In this document: one piece after another, positions 1 through 10,956 of the stretch
How positions within the stretch are numbered: the stretch's first letter is position 1
Layout of the letters: each line of letters starts with the position of its first letter
Assembly: GCA_026709025.1 (NCBI GenBank)
Contig: JAPOTT010000008.1
Coordinates: 1-64,000, forward strand
DNA from: a bacterium
GTDB lineage: Bacteria > Actinomycetota > Acidimicrobiia > Acidimicrobiales > Bin134
DNA: 64,000 nucleotides
Direction: 5' to 3'
Notes under the pieces: model-generated
The model's database searches: none
Seen by the model: only the letters and a program-made list of their open reading frames with translations
Told to the model about the DNA's origin: nothing
Made by a program: the position numbers and the translations under genes

Positions 1-39
1 TGGCAAGTAACCCAAAACAACGATGGTCGCTACGACCTT

Positions 40-200
40 CGGCCCCCACCCACCCCCCATTCGGCAAACAAAACACCGCTAGGGGAACACCGCAAGCACC
101 AACTGCGGCCCCCACCCAAACCCCACACGGCCAACAGAACACCGCAGGATAAACACGGCAACCATCAACTCCGGCCCACAGCCAAACAACAAGTGGTGCT
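40..200. repeat. 66-bp imperfect tandem repeat, about 2.4 copies
   Basis: Units begin with CGGCCC at 40, 106 and 172, so the period is exactly 66 bp; the third unit is partial and decays after about 200. Each unit carries an ACACCGC box near its centre. No convincing reading frame crosses it on either strand. The rest of the 1-304 spacer shows only the Shine-Dalgarno of the next gene and two AGGGTTAAGC boxes (about 248-275). Function unknown. Confidence 0.7.
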
Positions 201-304
201 GCTCAACTGAATACCAACCGTGTGCGCGGAACTCCCAGGCTAAGGTTTAGGGTTAAGCACACAGGGTTAAGCGCATGAGCTGTCTCGCCCAGAGGAGGTA
301 GGCA

Positions 305-1429
305 ATGTATATCGGCATACCTAAGGAGATAAAGAGCGAAGAACATCGTGTGGCGCTAACCCCTAACGGTGCAGGTGATCTCATCGGTCAGGGACACCGT
401 GTGCTTGTTCAACAAGATGCTGGCATGGGAGCAGGCTTTAGCGATAGCGAATATCTAGCTTGCGGCGCAACCATCCTCAACAGCGCAGAGGCCATTTTTG
501 AGCAGGCCGAGATGATCGTAAAGGTCAAAGAACCGCTCGCAACAGAACGAGCACAACTGCGCTCGGGGCAGGTGCTTTTTGCCTTTTTACATCTGGCTGC
601 TGATCCTGCTCAAACCCAAGATCTAATGGAAAAACAGGTAACAGCCATTGCTTATGAGTCTGTGGTTGGGCCTAAAGGTGAACTGCCGCTTTTGGCCCCC
701 ATGTCGCAGGTTGCAGGGCGGATGTCTATCCAAGCTGGCGCTCACTGCTTAGAGTCCGCACAAGGTGGGCGTGGGGTGCTGTTGGGAGGTGTGCCCGGGG
801 TGGCACCTGCAAAGGTGGTGATTTTGGGTGGAGGCGTGGTGGGGCGAAACGCAGTACAAATGGCAGTTGGGTTGGGTGCCGATGTAACCGTTATCGACAG
901 AGATGCATCTGTGCTAGAAGCTCTCAGCTCAAAGTACCATTCTGCGCTGCATACCTTGCATTCCAGTGGCGGCACCCTAGAAGAAGCTGTGGTGAGCGCT
1001 GATTTGGTGGTAGGTGCTGTGCTGGTGCGTGGTGCCAAAGCACCCCATTTGGTTAGCGCTGAGTTGGTGGAGGCCATGCAACCCAAAGCCACAGTGGTAG
1101 ACGTGGCAATTGACCAGGGCGGCTGCATCCAAACCTCGCGAGCCACCACTCACAACAACCCCACTTTTGTGGAACATGAGGTAGTGCATTACTGCGTTGC
1201 AAACATGCCCGGGGCGGTGCCTCGCACTTCTACTTTTGCCCTAGAAAACGCAACCTTGCCGTATGTGGCCAAGCTGGCAGAACTAGGGGCAGCCGAGGCC
1301 ATGAAAGCCGACCCGGGCTTGCGCTCAGGCTTGTCAGTATGCCGCGGCGAGGTAACCGAACCGGCTGTGGCAAGCTCTTTGGGATTGCCCTTTACTGCAC
1401 CCGAAGAAATCCTCGGGCTAGCAGCCTAG
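305..1429 (+). CDS. ald: Alanine dehydrogenase
   Basis: NAD-dependent alanine dehydrogenase, interconverting L-alanine and pyruvate plus ammonia in the cytoplasm. The 374-aa length is normal for the family. The N-terminal HRVALTP signature is at residues 14-20, the substrate/catalytic Lys75 and His96 lie in VKVKEP and FLHLAAD, the Rossmann loop GGGVVG is at about 175-180 and the NAD-ribose acid at about D198. Start ATG 305 is fixed by AGGAGGT at 293-299. The gene is monocistronic, convergent with katG, and only 31 nt separate the two stop codons. No regulator gene is adjacent. Confidence 0.96.
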   Translation: MYIGIPKEIKSEEHRVALTPNGAGDLIGQGHRVLVQQDAGMGAGFSDSEYLACGATILNSAEAIFEQAEMIVKVKEPLATERAQLRSGQVLFAFLHLAADPAQTQDLMEKQVTAIAYESVVGPKGELPLLAPMSQVAGRMSIQAGAHCLESAQGGRGVLLGGVPGVAPAKVVILGGGVVGRNAVQMAVGLGADVTVIDRDASVLEALSSKYHSALHTLHSSGGTLEEAVVSADLVVGAVLVRGAKAPHLVSAELVEAMQPKATVVDVAIDQGGCIQTSRATTHNNPTFVEHEVVHYCVANMPGAVPRTSTFALENATLPYVAKLAELGAAEAMKADPGLRSGLSVCRGEVTEPAVASSLGLPFTAPEEILGLAA

Positions 1430-1441
1430 TTCTTAGCCGCC

Positions 1442-3680
<2,239 letters not shown>

Positions 3681-3867
3681 CTATTCAGCTCTTGCTATCA
3701 AGCTCTGGCTGTAGCTGTTTGTAGCTGCTTGTAGTCTAGCGTGCCCCGTACCGTATCTTGCCTGCTGTCGGGGGTGTTAATCGCTGGGTTTTTATCCAAT
3801 AGCTGGCCCGCTCAAGCCCTCTGGCTGCTAGAGCTGTCTAGCCTCTAGAACTGCATAAACCCTAGAA

Positions 3868-4659
3868 TTATCTAGCTGCTAGAGCCTCAATCAGGATTGG
3901 CACGCCTACGGCCAACGACTGCTGCGCGATGGATGCTGTGAGGATCAAGGTTTCAACAATGTCTTGGGGAGTCGCCCCAGCATCCAAGGCTCGGCGAATG
4001 TGGTTGGCTGCCCCATAAGCAAGCATGTGAGTGCATGAGCTGTCGTAGGCAACGATGATGAGTTCCCTCATCCGATTGCTCAAGGCTCCGTTGTGAGAAA
4101 GTTCAACATATCTACGCAAGGTTTCAAGACAAAACTCTGGATCCATTCGCAAAACAGCTTCCATGGGTGCTCGGGTAGGGCTGTCCTTCGGCATAAAGGT
4201 ATCCACGTGAGCTTCAAAAGCTGCTTCCGTATCGGGATCCAACAGATTGCGCTCGGCGCAGATTTGCATTAGGTGCGGTGCCACCTCTGTGTAGGTGTGA
4301 ATGCCCATACCAGAAGCAATGTGCAGAACCGTCAGAATCTCTTCTTTGGTTGCACCCAAATCCAGCGCACGAGGAATGTGAATACGTAACCCCTCCACAG
4401 ATTGCGTAGAGACCGCCGCGTTCACGCCAATGCAGATGAACTCCTTTTCCTTTGGTGAAAGCGAGCCCTTCTCCCATGGGTAGGAATGGCTGAACAAGAT
4501 GTAGGAGAAGAACTCGGGAGCGAACTCCAGCACGGTTCTCCAAACCTCTGGCAACGGCAACCCACCCGTGCCCTTCACATAAGCCTTCTCTAGGGCCTCG
4601 ATATCGTGTACAGCCTCGGTGTTCAACACATCGGTATTGCTAGCAGATGGCTCGTTCAT
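3868..4659 (-). CDS. Carboxymuconolactone decarboxylase (AhpD-like) family protein, two-domain
   Basis: All-helical CMD/AhpD-fold protein of 263 aa with two tandem domains: roughly residues 75-145 (IGVNAA...IPRALDLGATKEEI) and 185-255 (VAYDSSC...IRRALDAGATPQDI). The AhpD redox pair CxxC is not present; the second domain has C-T-H-M where it would sit, so alkylhydroperoxide reductase activity is unlikely and a decarboxylase or gamma-carboxymuconolactone-like role is only a family guess. The frame stays open to 4767, but that extension is encoded by a tandem repeat and reads as low-complexity, so ATG 4659 (MNEPSAS) is chosen; its Shine-Dalgarno is weak. It lies downstream of the tRNA on the same strand. 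Confidence 0.75.
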   Translation of the reverse strand: MNEPSASNTDVLNTEAVHDIEALEKAYVKGTGGLPLPEVWRTVLEFAPEFFSYILFSHSYPWEKGSLSPKEKEFICIGVNAAVSTQSVEGLRIHIPRALDLGATKEEILTVLHIASGMGIHTYTEVAPHLMQICAERNLLDPDTEAAFEAHVDTFMPKDSPTRAPMEAVLRMDPEFCLETLRRYVELSHNGALSNRMRELIIVAYDSSCTHMLAYGAANHIRRALDAGATPQDIVETLILTASIAQQSLAVGVPILIEALAAR

Positions 4660-4693
4660 AGACCGTTCCGTTCTCGTGTTCCGTTCTGGCAGT

Positions 4694-4768
4694 GCAGATC
4701 TGACAGGGTAGGGCAGATCTGGCAGTGCAGATCTGGCAGTGCAGATTTGGCAGTGCAGGTATGGCAAT
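4694..4768. repeat. 14-bp tandem repeat, about 5 copies
   Basis: Units of GCAGATCTGGCAGT: 4694-4706 (degenerate), 4713-4726, 4727-4740, 4741-4754 (one change) and 4755-4768 (degenerate). They fill the spacer between the CMD-family gene and tRNA-Leu and create a false N-terminal coding extension of the former. Confidence 0.9.
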
Positions 4769-4783
4769 TTCAGTAGATGTCAG

Positions 4784-4868
4784 TGTCGGAGGGGGGACTT
4801 GAACCCCCACGCCCGTAACGGGCACTAGCCCCTCAAGCTAGCGCGTCTGCCTATTCCGCCACTCCGAC
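4784..4868 (-). tRNA. tRNA-Leu (anticodon GAG)
   Basis: Read on the minus strand. The acceptor stem GTCGGAG pairs with CTCCGAC, with discriminator A at 4784 as expected for leucine. The anticodon stem CTAGC/GCTAG closes the loop TTGAGGG, giving anticodon GAG (codon CUC). A long variable arm (GTGCCCGTTACGGGC) marks a class II tRNA, and the T arm is GGGGGTTCAAGTCCCCC. CCA is not encoded. Length is about 85 nt. Confidence 0.95.
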
Positions 4869-4947
4869 GCAAAAACACATGTCCACATCTGAGCTTAGAG
4901 CTGTGATGAGTACCAATGTTCAGCCCCTACCCTAGCCGGTACGGGGG

Positions 4948-5181
4948 CTAGCTTGCATCCAATAAAAGGGCCAAAGCCAGAGTGCAAAAGGCAAAGATGA
5001 GTGCGGTCACGATGGTAAGACGGTCTAAGTTCTTTTCGATCACGGTGGATCCAGCAGCTTGGGTGCCCAAGCCACCGCCAAACATGTCCGACAATCCTCC
5101 GCCTCGACCGCTGTGTAACAACACCAAGAACAAGAGCCCGAGGGCAGCAATCACATCTATCACCACTAATGCAACGGTCAC
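4948..5181 (-). CDS. secG: Preprotein translocase subunit SecG
   Basis: Small membrane subunit of the SecYEG channel, 77 aa. Two hydrophobic helices (about 3-22 and 55-74) flank the conserved cytosolic loop with LLHSGRGGGLSDMFGGG. It follows gapA-pgk-tpiA in orientation, the usual actinobacterial order, but here an opposite-strand M23 lipoprotein gene sits between tpiA and secG. Confidence 0.95.
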   Translation of the reverse strand: MTVALVVIDVIAALGLLFLVLLHSGRGGGLSDMFGGGLGTQAAGSTVIEKNLDRLTIVTALIFAFCTLALALLLDAS

Positions 5182-5272
5182 GACACGAAAGGCTACCCGA
5201 TACGAAACTGCTTTTGCTATACCTCAACACAGAACCCCAACACAGGTGCGCCAGACGGCTACATTTCCACCT

Positions 5273-6205
5273 GTGAAGTTTTCCCGTGTGATGTTTTTGC
5301 TGTTTGTGGCTGGGCTTGGCCTGTTGCTGGCAGCTTGCTCGCAATCTAACTCTACACAGAGCAACGCTGCTACCCCAGCTAGCTCTCAAACAGTCACAGA
5401 ATCACCGGGCCCCAGCACTCCTAGCTCCACGCCCACAGTTACACCCACAGCTCAAGCCACAGCTAAACCCACAAACATACCCACCGCAATACCCGCCGCC
5501 ACGCCCACAGTTACACCTGAAGGTGGCACGTCTGAAGCTGGCACATCTGAAGGTGGCACACCTGAAGCTGCTGTGCTGGTGCTGAATGAAGAGCCTCTGG
5601 GCTATGCCGATGCGCTAGCAGTAGCTCGGTTACTAGCCCCAAACATGGTGTTGCCCAGCGACTGTGACAACCCCCTACCCAGACCAGATCTGCTACCAAA
5701 CGCTCCGCGGCCCTACCGATCTGGCATCCACCAAGGAGTGGACTTTATGTGCCCATCCTTAGGGCACTTTGCATCAGCAGTGCTGGATGGACGTGTGGTG
5801 CAAATGGTTAACAACTACATAGACCCAACCCCTACCCACAGACAACAAATGCTGGACATTGCCAAAGAGCTAGGAACTACTCCCCCCTTCACCTTGTTGT
5901 CGTTATATGGGAACTACGTGGTGATTGATCATGGAGTGTTGCCGGTGATTGGCCATCTGGTGTCCGTCTATGCCCACCTACATGAGGTGGATCACGATCT
6001 GAGCGTTGGGCAGTCCATCAGCGCTGGCGACAGGGTGGGTGAGATCGGCAACAAAGGAACCTCTGCGGCTGCCCGCGGCGACTATTCCGAGGGCGCGCAC
6101 CTTCACTGGGAAATACACCTCAACAACCAGTATTTGGGCGCGGGCCTATCTACCACACAAACCCGCCGGGTGTACACAGAACTCTTTTCCGAGGCAATGG
6201 GCTAA
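5273..6205 (+). CDS. M23-family (LytM) peptidase-like lipoprotein
   Basis: Predicted secreted lipoprotein of about 310 aa. The signal peptide runs to the lipobox LLAAC (Cys about residue 22), followed by a Pro/Thr/Ala-rich spacer (about 30-95) and a C-terminal M23 zinc endopeptidase domain with GIHQGVDF and the second metal motif HLHWE. Both metal motifs are intact, so peptidoglycan hydrolysis outside the membrane is plausible. The frame extends upstream to 4982, antisense to secG, but that part does not look coding; GTG 5273 gives a basic n-region (KFSR), and ATG 5291 is an alternative. No strong Shine-Dalgarno is present at either. Confidence 0.85.
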   Translation: MKFSRVMFLLFVAGLGLLLAACSQSNSTQSNAATPASSQTVTESPGPSTPSSTPTVTPTAQATAKPTNIPTAIPAATPTVTPEGGTSEAGTSEGGTPEAAVLVLNEEPLGYADALAVARLLAPNMVLPSDCDNPLPRPDLLPNAPRPYRSGIHQGVDFMCPSLGHFASAVLDGRVVQMVNNYIDPTPTHRQQMLDIAKELGTTPPFTLLSLYGNYVVIDHGVLPVIGHLVSVYAHLHEVDHDLSVGQSISAGDRVGEIGNKGTSAAARGDYSEGAHLHWEIHLNNQYLGAGLSTTQTRRVYTELFSEAMG

Positions 6206-6217
6206 AATGCTTGCCTA

Positions 6218-6308
6218 ATTTCCCCGATGGCTTATTTCCCCGATGGCTTTAGCTTTGCTGTTACATATAACTACATACAGCCTTGCTGTTACATACAGCT
6301 TTGCTGTA
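6218..6308. repeat. 16-bp tandem duplication plus degenerate AGCTTTGCTGTTACATA repeats
   Basis: ATTTCCCCGATGGCTT occurs twice head to tail (6218-6233, 6234-6249). It is followed by three related words AGC(T/C)TTGCTGT at about 6251, 6279 and 6297. The array fills the convergent spacer between the M23 gene and tpiA. Confidence 0.85.
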
Positions 6309-6316
6309 ATGCAGTC

Positions 6317-7096
6317 TTACTGCAGACGGAAACGCACTATGCGCGCGAAGCTTTCGGCATCTAGGGATGCACCGCCCACTAAAGCACCGTCTATGTCCTG
6401 CTGAGCCATGAGTTCGGCGATGTTCACTGGCTTTACCGACCCTCCATACTGAATCCGCACTCCATCAGCCGCGGCGTCTCCCACAACCTCCCTAACCTGA
6501 TTGCGAATAACCAAACAGCCAGCTTGTGCATCTTCTGGAGTAGCAGTTTGACCGGTGCCTATAGCCCAAACAGGTTCGTAGGCAATCACCATGGCCCCCA
6601 CTAGTTCTGGTTGCATGCCCGCCAAGCCTGCTGCAACCTGCGCGGCGATACGCTCAGCGGCCTGATCCTGCTCACGCTCTTCTAGGGTCTCCCCACAACA
6701 CAAGATGGGGGTCATGCCCGCCGCGCTAATCGCCCTAACCCGCCGGTTCACATCTTGGTCTGTCTCGCCAAAAAGCTGCCGACGCTCAGAGTGGCCCGCA
6801 ATCACATAGCTCACCGCTAACTTGGCCAGCATCGTTGGCGCAACCTCACCGGTATAGGCCCCCTGTTCTTCCCAATGACAGTGCTGAGCGCCGAGCGCGA
6901 TGGGTATCTTGTCGGCATCTAGCACCGTTTGCGCCGACCGCAGGTTGGTAAAGGGTGGATGAATGGACACATCCGCAGAGGCGTAGTCGCCAGAATCTAG
7001 GGCGTAGGACAGCTTCTGGATGAGCGAAATCGCCTCTAGATGGTTCATCTGCATCTTCCAGTTGCCGCTAATTAGGGGCTTGCGTGTAGCTGCCAT
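6317..7096 (-). CDS. tpiA: Triosephosphate isomerase
   Basis: Interconverts dihydroxyacetone phosphate and glyceraldehyde 3-phosphate. 259-aa TIM barrel with N12 and K14 in GNWKM, catalytic His102 in VIAGHSERR and Glu174 in AYEPVWAIGTG. Start ATG 7096 is set by AGGAG four nucleotides upstream; that Shine-Dalgarno overlaps the TAG stop of pgk (7104-7106), so translation is probably coupled. Alternative in-frame starts at 7111 and 7123 lack this signal. Confidence 0.97.
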   Translation of the reverse strand: MAATRKPLISGNWKMQMNHLEAISLIQKLSYALDSGDYASADVSIHPPFTNLRSAQTVLDADKIPIALGAQHCHWEEQGAYTGEVAPTMLAKLAVSYVIAGHSERRQLFGETDQDVNRRVRAISAAGMTPILCCGETLEEREQDQAAERIAAQVAAGLAGMQPELVGAMVIAYEPVWAIGTGQTATPEDAQAGCLVIRNQVREVVGDAAADGVRIQYGGSVKPVNIAELMAQQDIDGALVGGASLDAESFARIVRFRLQ

Positions 7097-7103
7097 GTTA
7101 CTC

Positions 7104-8231
7104 CTAGCCATGTTGGCCTGCACCAGTGTGGGTGGACTCCCTCAACGCCTGAATGCCAACCAAGTCGCCATGTTGGAGCAGCTCAAGCGAAGCTCCTCCC
7201 CCGGTAGAAACATGATCCATGTCGGCCACCAACCCAAACTCTCGGGCCGCAGCAGCACTATCACCGCCACCCACCACAGTGTAGGCCCGACTTTTGGACA
7301 AAGCCTGTGCTACCACCTTTGTTCCCGCCGCAAAACGAGCATCCTCAAACAGCCCCATGGGGCCGTTCCACAACACAGTACGTGCCTGTGAGATGAGGTC
7401 GCCAAACTCCGCTGCTGTGCCGGGGCCGATGTCTAAGCCCCGCCAGTCGGGCTCAAGGTTCAACCCAGCCTGTATTACAGTTTCAGATGGCGTGAGGGCC
7501 ACAATGTCTGAGGGCAGCCGAATGGGCGCACCTGCATCTAACAGCTTGGCACAGGCATCAATTTGATCTGCCTGTAGCAGCGATTCGCCTACGCTGTGTC
7601 CTTGTGCTGCCAAGAACGTAAAGCACATACCTCCGCCAATCAGTACCTCATCAGCTATCTCTACTAGCGCCTCAATCACCCCTAACTTGTCGCTCACCTT
7701 GGCCCCGCCCAACACCGCCACAAAAGGGCGCTTGGGCTGCTGACGCAACGCAGATAGCACCTCAACCTCTTTGGCCAACAGCCGACCTGCAGCACTAGGC
7801 AGCAATGCTGGCGGGCCTACCACAGAGGCATGGGCACGATGCGATGCCCCAAAAGCATCGTTCACATAGCCATCGCACCCCTCAACTAGCCGCCCAACAA
7901 AATGCGCATCGTTGGCCACCTCGCCTGGGTCAAAGCGCAGGTTCTCCAGCAACTCCACACCTTCAGCTAGCTGTGTCAGCCGCTCACGCACTGCTGTCAT
8001 GCTGTAGCGGTGATCTGCTTGGCCTTTGGGGCGACCCAAATGGCTGCAAGCCACCACGCTTGCAGATCGCCCGGTTAGCCACCTGATGGTTGGCAGGGCA
8101 GCGCGAATGCGAAAGTCGTCTGTGATTTGGCCGTTATCGTCTAAGGGCACGTTGAAGTCTGCACGCAGCAATATCCTGCGCCCCTCAAGGCCGCCAAGGG
8201 CCTCCTCTAGGGTTTCAAGGGTGGGAAGCAC
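7104..8231 (-). CDS. pgk: Phosphoglycerate kinase
   Basis: Transfers phosphate from 1,3-bisphosphoglycerate to ADP. At 375 aa it is slightly shorter than the usual 390-415. Seen: LLRADFNVP near residue 22, SHLGRPKG near 60, the hinge/nucleotide region WNGPMGLFE and the C-terminal GGGDSAAAA and STGGGASLELL loops. Starts with GTG. Middle gene of gapA-pgk-tpiA; a 60-nt spacer separates it from gapA. Confidence 0.97.
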   Translation of the reverse strand: MLPTLETLEEALGGLEGRRILLRADFNVPLDDNGQITDDFRIRAALPTIRWLTGRSASVVACSHLGRPKGQADHRYSMTAVRERLTQLAEGVELLENLRFDPGEVANDAHFVGRLVEGCDGYVNDAFGASHRAHASVVGPPALLPSAAGRLLAKEVEVLSALRQQPKRPFVAVLGGAKVSDKLGVIEALVEIADEVLIGGGMCFTFLAAQGHSVGESLLQADQIDACAKLLDAGAPIRLPSDIVALTPSETVIQAGLNLEPDWRGLDIGPGTAAEFGDLISQARTVLWNGPMGLFEDARFAAGTKVVAQALSKSRAYTVVGGGDSAAAAREFGLVADMDHVSTGGGASLELLQHGDLVGIQALRESTHTGAGQHG

Positions 8232-8291
8232 TTTGTGGTTCAGCTAACTAGAACTAATTGGTACTAATTGTCAGCTCAGCTAATCGCCAGC

Positions 8292-9305
8292 TCAGCTGCT
8301 AGCCGCAGCACCCATGATGCCCACTAGGTCTACCAAGCGGTTGGAATATCCCCACTCGTTGTCATACCAGCCCGACACCTTCACAAGGTTCCCCATTGCT
8401 AAGGTAAGCCCCGAATCAAACGTGCAAGAGGCCGCCGAACCGCAAATGTCGGCAGACACCAGCGGAGCCTCGCTGTAATCCAACACACCAACCATCGGGC
8501 CAGCACTAGCAGCCTCGGCAAACGCTGCGTTGATTTCGGCCACTGTGGGCTCAGCGCGCAAAACAGCCGTGAAATCGGTAAGCGACCCCACAGGGATGGG
8601 CACTCTCAGAGCAATGCCGTCTAGGAGCCCGTTCATGGCTTGCAACACCAAGCCAGTAGCACGAGCAGCCCCGGTGGAAGTAGGCACGATATTGATGCCA
8701 GCAGCCCTAGCCCTTCGTAAATCTGAGTGCGGTCCGTCTACCAGAGCCTGATCTCCAGTGTAAGCATGCACGGTGGTCATAAGCCCCCGCTCCACCCCAA
8801 AGGCATCATCTAACACCTTTACCATGGGCACAAAGCAGTTGGTGGTGCAAGAAGCATTGGATACAACCAAATGGTTCTTGGGGTCAAAATCATTGTCGTT
8901 CACGCCCACCACAAAGGTGGCATCGGCCCCCGAAGCTGGTGCAGAAACAATCACGCGCGGCGCACCGGCATCTAGATGCGCGGCGGCTTTTTCCCTCGCA
9001 GTGAAAAACCCTGTGGATTCCACTACCACATCCACACCCAAATCGCCCCACGGCAGATTGGCAGGATCACGCTCCGACAGCACGCGTAACAAGCTGCCGC
9101 CCACCTCCAAGCCGTTCTCTGCCACCGCCACAGGTTCTTGGAACTGGCCCATTACCGAGTCGTATTGCAACAAATGAGCCATAGTTTCACGGCTCCCGAG
9201 GTCGTTCACGGCCACAAACTCCAAATCGGCACCAGCTTGGCGTGCCGCCCTGAAAAAATTGCGACCTATGCGGCCAAACCCATTAATTCCTACACGAATG
9301 CTCAT
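8292..9305 (-). CDS. gapA: Glyceraldehyde-3-phosphate dehydrogenase
   Basis: Phosphorylating GAPDH of 337 aa. The NAD-binding GINGFGRIGR is at residues 6-15, catalytic Cys153 in SNASCTTNC, catalytic His in TTVHAYTGDQ and the C-terminal WYDNEWGYSNR signature. ATG 9305 (MSIRVGING) fits the family N-terminus; an upstream in-frame start at 9344 would add an unconserved tail. First gene of the glycolytic run. The whiA and yvcK genes usually found upstream in actinobacteria are absent here. Confidence 0.97.
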   Translation of the reverse strand: MSIRVGINGFGRIGRNFFRAARQAGADLEFVAVNDLGSRETMAHLLQYDSVMGQFQEPVAVAENGLEVGGSLLRVLSERDPANLPWGDLGVDVVVESTGFFTAREKAAAHLDAGAPRVIVSAPASGADATFVVGVNDNDFDPKNHLVVSNASCTTNCFVPMVKVLDDAFGVERGLMTTVHAYTGDQALVDGPHSDLRRARAAGINIVPTSTGAARATGLVLQAMNGLLDGIALRVPIPVGSLTDFTAVLRAEPTVAEINAAFAEAASAGPMVGVLDYSEAPLVSADICGSAASCTFDSGLTLAMGNLVKVSGWYDNEWGYSNRLVDLVGIMGAAASS

Positions 9306-9354
9306 GTTCTTGAGGCTAAAGTGACTAGGTGGCCGAACCAACATCGGCCCGAGA

Positions 9355-9380
9355 ATTGTTGACCTAAATTGTTGACCTAA
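9355..9380. repeat. 13-bp tandem duplication before the acyl-CoA ligase start
   Basis: ATTGTTGACCTAA occurs twice head to tail (9355-9367, 9368-9380), and a third related word, ATTATTGACCTG, lies inside the first codons of the downstream gene. The duplication ends exactly at the ATG at 9381. Confidence 0.9.
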
Positions 9381-10949
9381 ATGCGAATTATTGACCTGCT
9401 AGAGCGCAACGCATCCCTTTACGGAACAAAGAGCGCGGCGGTAATCACCAGCGAAGATGGCACCGACTCCACAGAGGGCGGTGCGGTTAGTTTCGCCGAG
9501 TTGCGCCACAGGGTGCTCAGCTTGGCCGCTGGCTTGCGGGCCATGGGCGTAGAGCACGGTGACAGGCTGGCGCTATTGGCCGACAACGGTTTGGTTTACT
9601 TCGACATCTATCTAGCAGGCTGCTACCTCGGCGCGCCCATCGTACCCCTTAGCATTCACTGGACTTCCCTAGAGCTAGAATCGGTGCTAAATGATGCCGA
9701 TCCCGCCCTCGTGATTGCCGATGAAACCTACATCGCTAACCTGCCAGCTCCAGATGGCCGCACCCCGGTAATCTCAACCCAAAGCAATGCCTACTTTGAT
9801 TTGCTTGCGGGCGCGCCACCTCAGGATCCAAATAGCATCACCCAAGTTGCAGAAGATGCAGTTACAGAAGATGCAACCGCGCTAATCGTTTACACCAGCG
9901 GCACTACCGGTAATCCCAAAGGCGTGTGCCTATCGCAGCGAGCCTTAGCCTTTAGTGGCTTCACCACAGCACTGGTGCAGCGCTTTGTGCCAGAAGATGT
10001 GTTCCTGTCTACCACCCCGCTTTTTCACACCGCGGCTGGTACCAGAGTGTTATCCATGCTCGCCGATGGGCAGACCCATGTAGTGCTGCGCCGTTTTTCA
10101 CCCGAAACCTTCTTTGCGGCGGTAGCTACCCACCGCCCAAGCGTGACCATCTTGGTTCCCACACAGCTGCGCCGCATACTAGAACACCCAGCGCTGTCCC
10201 AAGCCGATCTGTCTAGCCTGCGGTTGATCGTGTACGGGGGTGAACCCGCCACAGCAGCTTTGATTCGCCAAGCTCACACACAACTGGGGTGCGATTTGTA
10301 TCAGGCCTACGGCCTCACCGAGTGTGTGGGCAACGTAGCTGGCCTGTTGCCCCAAGACCACAACCAAGCACTGGCACAACACCCTGAGCGGCTTACATCG
10401 GCTGGGCGGGCGGTGCCCGGTGTTCGCATTGAGATTCGCAACCCCGAGGGTATAGCAGTTACCGCAGGCGAGGTTGGTGAAATATGGGTACGCACTGCCA
10501 AAGCCATGTCGGGGTACTGGAAGCGCCCACAACTCACCGCCCAAACTCTGGTAAACGGCTGGGTCTGTACAGGCGACCTCGGCCGCTTAGACGACCACGG
10601 CTATTTGTATCTTGTGGGACGAGCCACAGACATGCTGATCAGCGGTGGGGTGAACGTCTACCCCAGCCAGATTGAGGCCGTGCTGTGTGAACATCCCCAC
10701 ATAGCTGCTGTAGCGGTGGTGGGGCGCAGCGATAGCGACTGGGGGGAGCGTCCGGTGGCTTTCGTGGAGCTAGAGCCAACCCCAACCGCTCTCCATAACC
10801 CAACAGCAATACCCCAAGAGCTCTCTTTGTGGTGTGCCAGCCGTCTGTCCAAACCCCAAATACCAGACGAGTTCATTGTTGTCCCCAAGTTGGAGCGCAC
10901 CAGCACAGGCAAGGTACGCAAAGCTGAACTCAAGAAGCGTTTAACCTAA
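9381..10949 (+). CDS. AMP-forming acyl-CoA synthetase / AMP-dependent ligase
   Basis: ANL-superfamily enzyme of 522 aa that activates a carboxylic acid to acyl-AMP and then acyl-CoA; substrate unknown. The P-loop YTSGTTGNPKGV lies near residue 172, the YGLTE motif near 312, STGDLG-type CTGDLGRLDDHGYLYLVG near 395 and the C-terminal catalytic Lys in TSTGKVRK near 513. Single gene between divergent gapA and convergent rapZ; it occupies the position where whiA/yvcK would be expected. No clear Shine-Dalgarno is visible before ATG 9381. Confidence 0.9.
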   Translation: MRIIDLLERNASLYGTKSAAVITSEDGTDSTEGGAVSFAELRHRVLSLAAGLRAMGVEHGDRLALLADNGLVYFDIYLAGCYLGAPIVPLSIHWTSLELESVLNDADPALVIADETYIANLPAPDGRTPVISTQSNAYFDLLAGAPPQDPNSITQVAEDAVTEDATALIVYTSGTTGNPKGVCLSQRALAFSGFTTALVQRFVPEDVFLSTTPLFHTAAGTRVLSMLADGQTHVVLRRFSPETFFAAVATHRPSVTILVPTQLRRILEHPALSQADLSSLRLIVYGGEPATAALIRQAHTQLGCDLYQAYGLTECVGNVAGLLPQDHNQALAQHPERLTSAGRAVPGVRIEIRNPEGIAVTAGEVGEIWVRTAKAMSGYWKRPQLTAQTLVNGWVCTGDLGRLDDHGYLYLVGRATDMLISGGVNVYPSQIEAVLCEHPHIAAVAVVGRSDSDWGERPVAFVELEPTPTALHNPTAIPQELSLWCASRLSKPQIPDEFIVVPKLERTSTGKVRKAELKKRLT

Positions 10950-10956
10950 ACCTTGA

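Noticed and set aside
742-1149. Long opposite-strand open frames inside ald, katG, gcvP, oxidoreductase and similar genes
   Set aside because: They are mirror frames of well-supported genes and show no independent family similarity or start signals.
4660-4767. N-terminal extension of the carboxymuconolactone-like protein
   Set aside because: It is encoded by the 14-bp tandem repeats and has no family similarity.
4982-5272. Upstream coding extension of the M23 lipoprotein
   Set aside because: It is the antisense of secG and precedes a clear signal peptide and lipobox.
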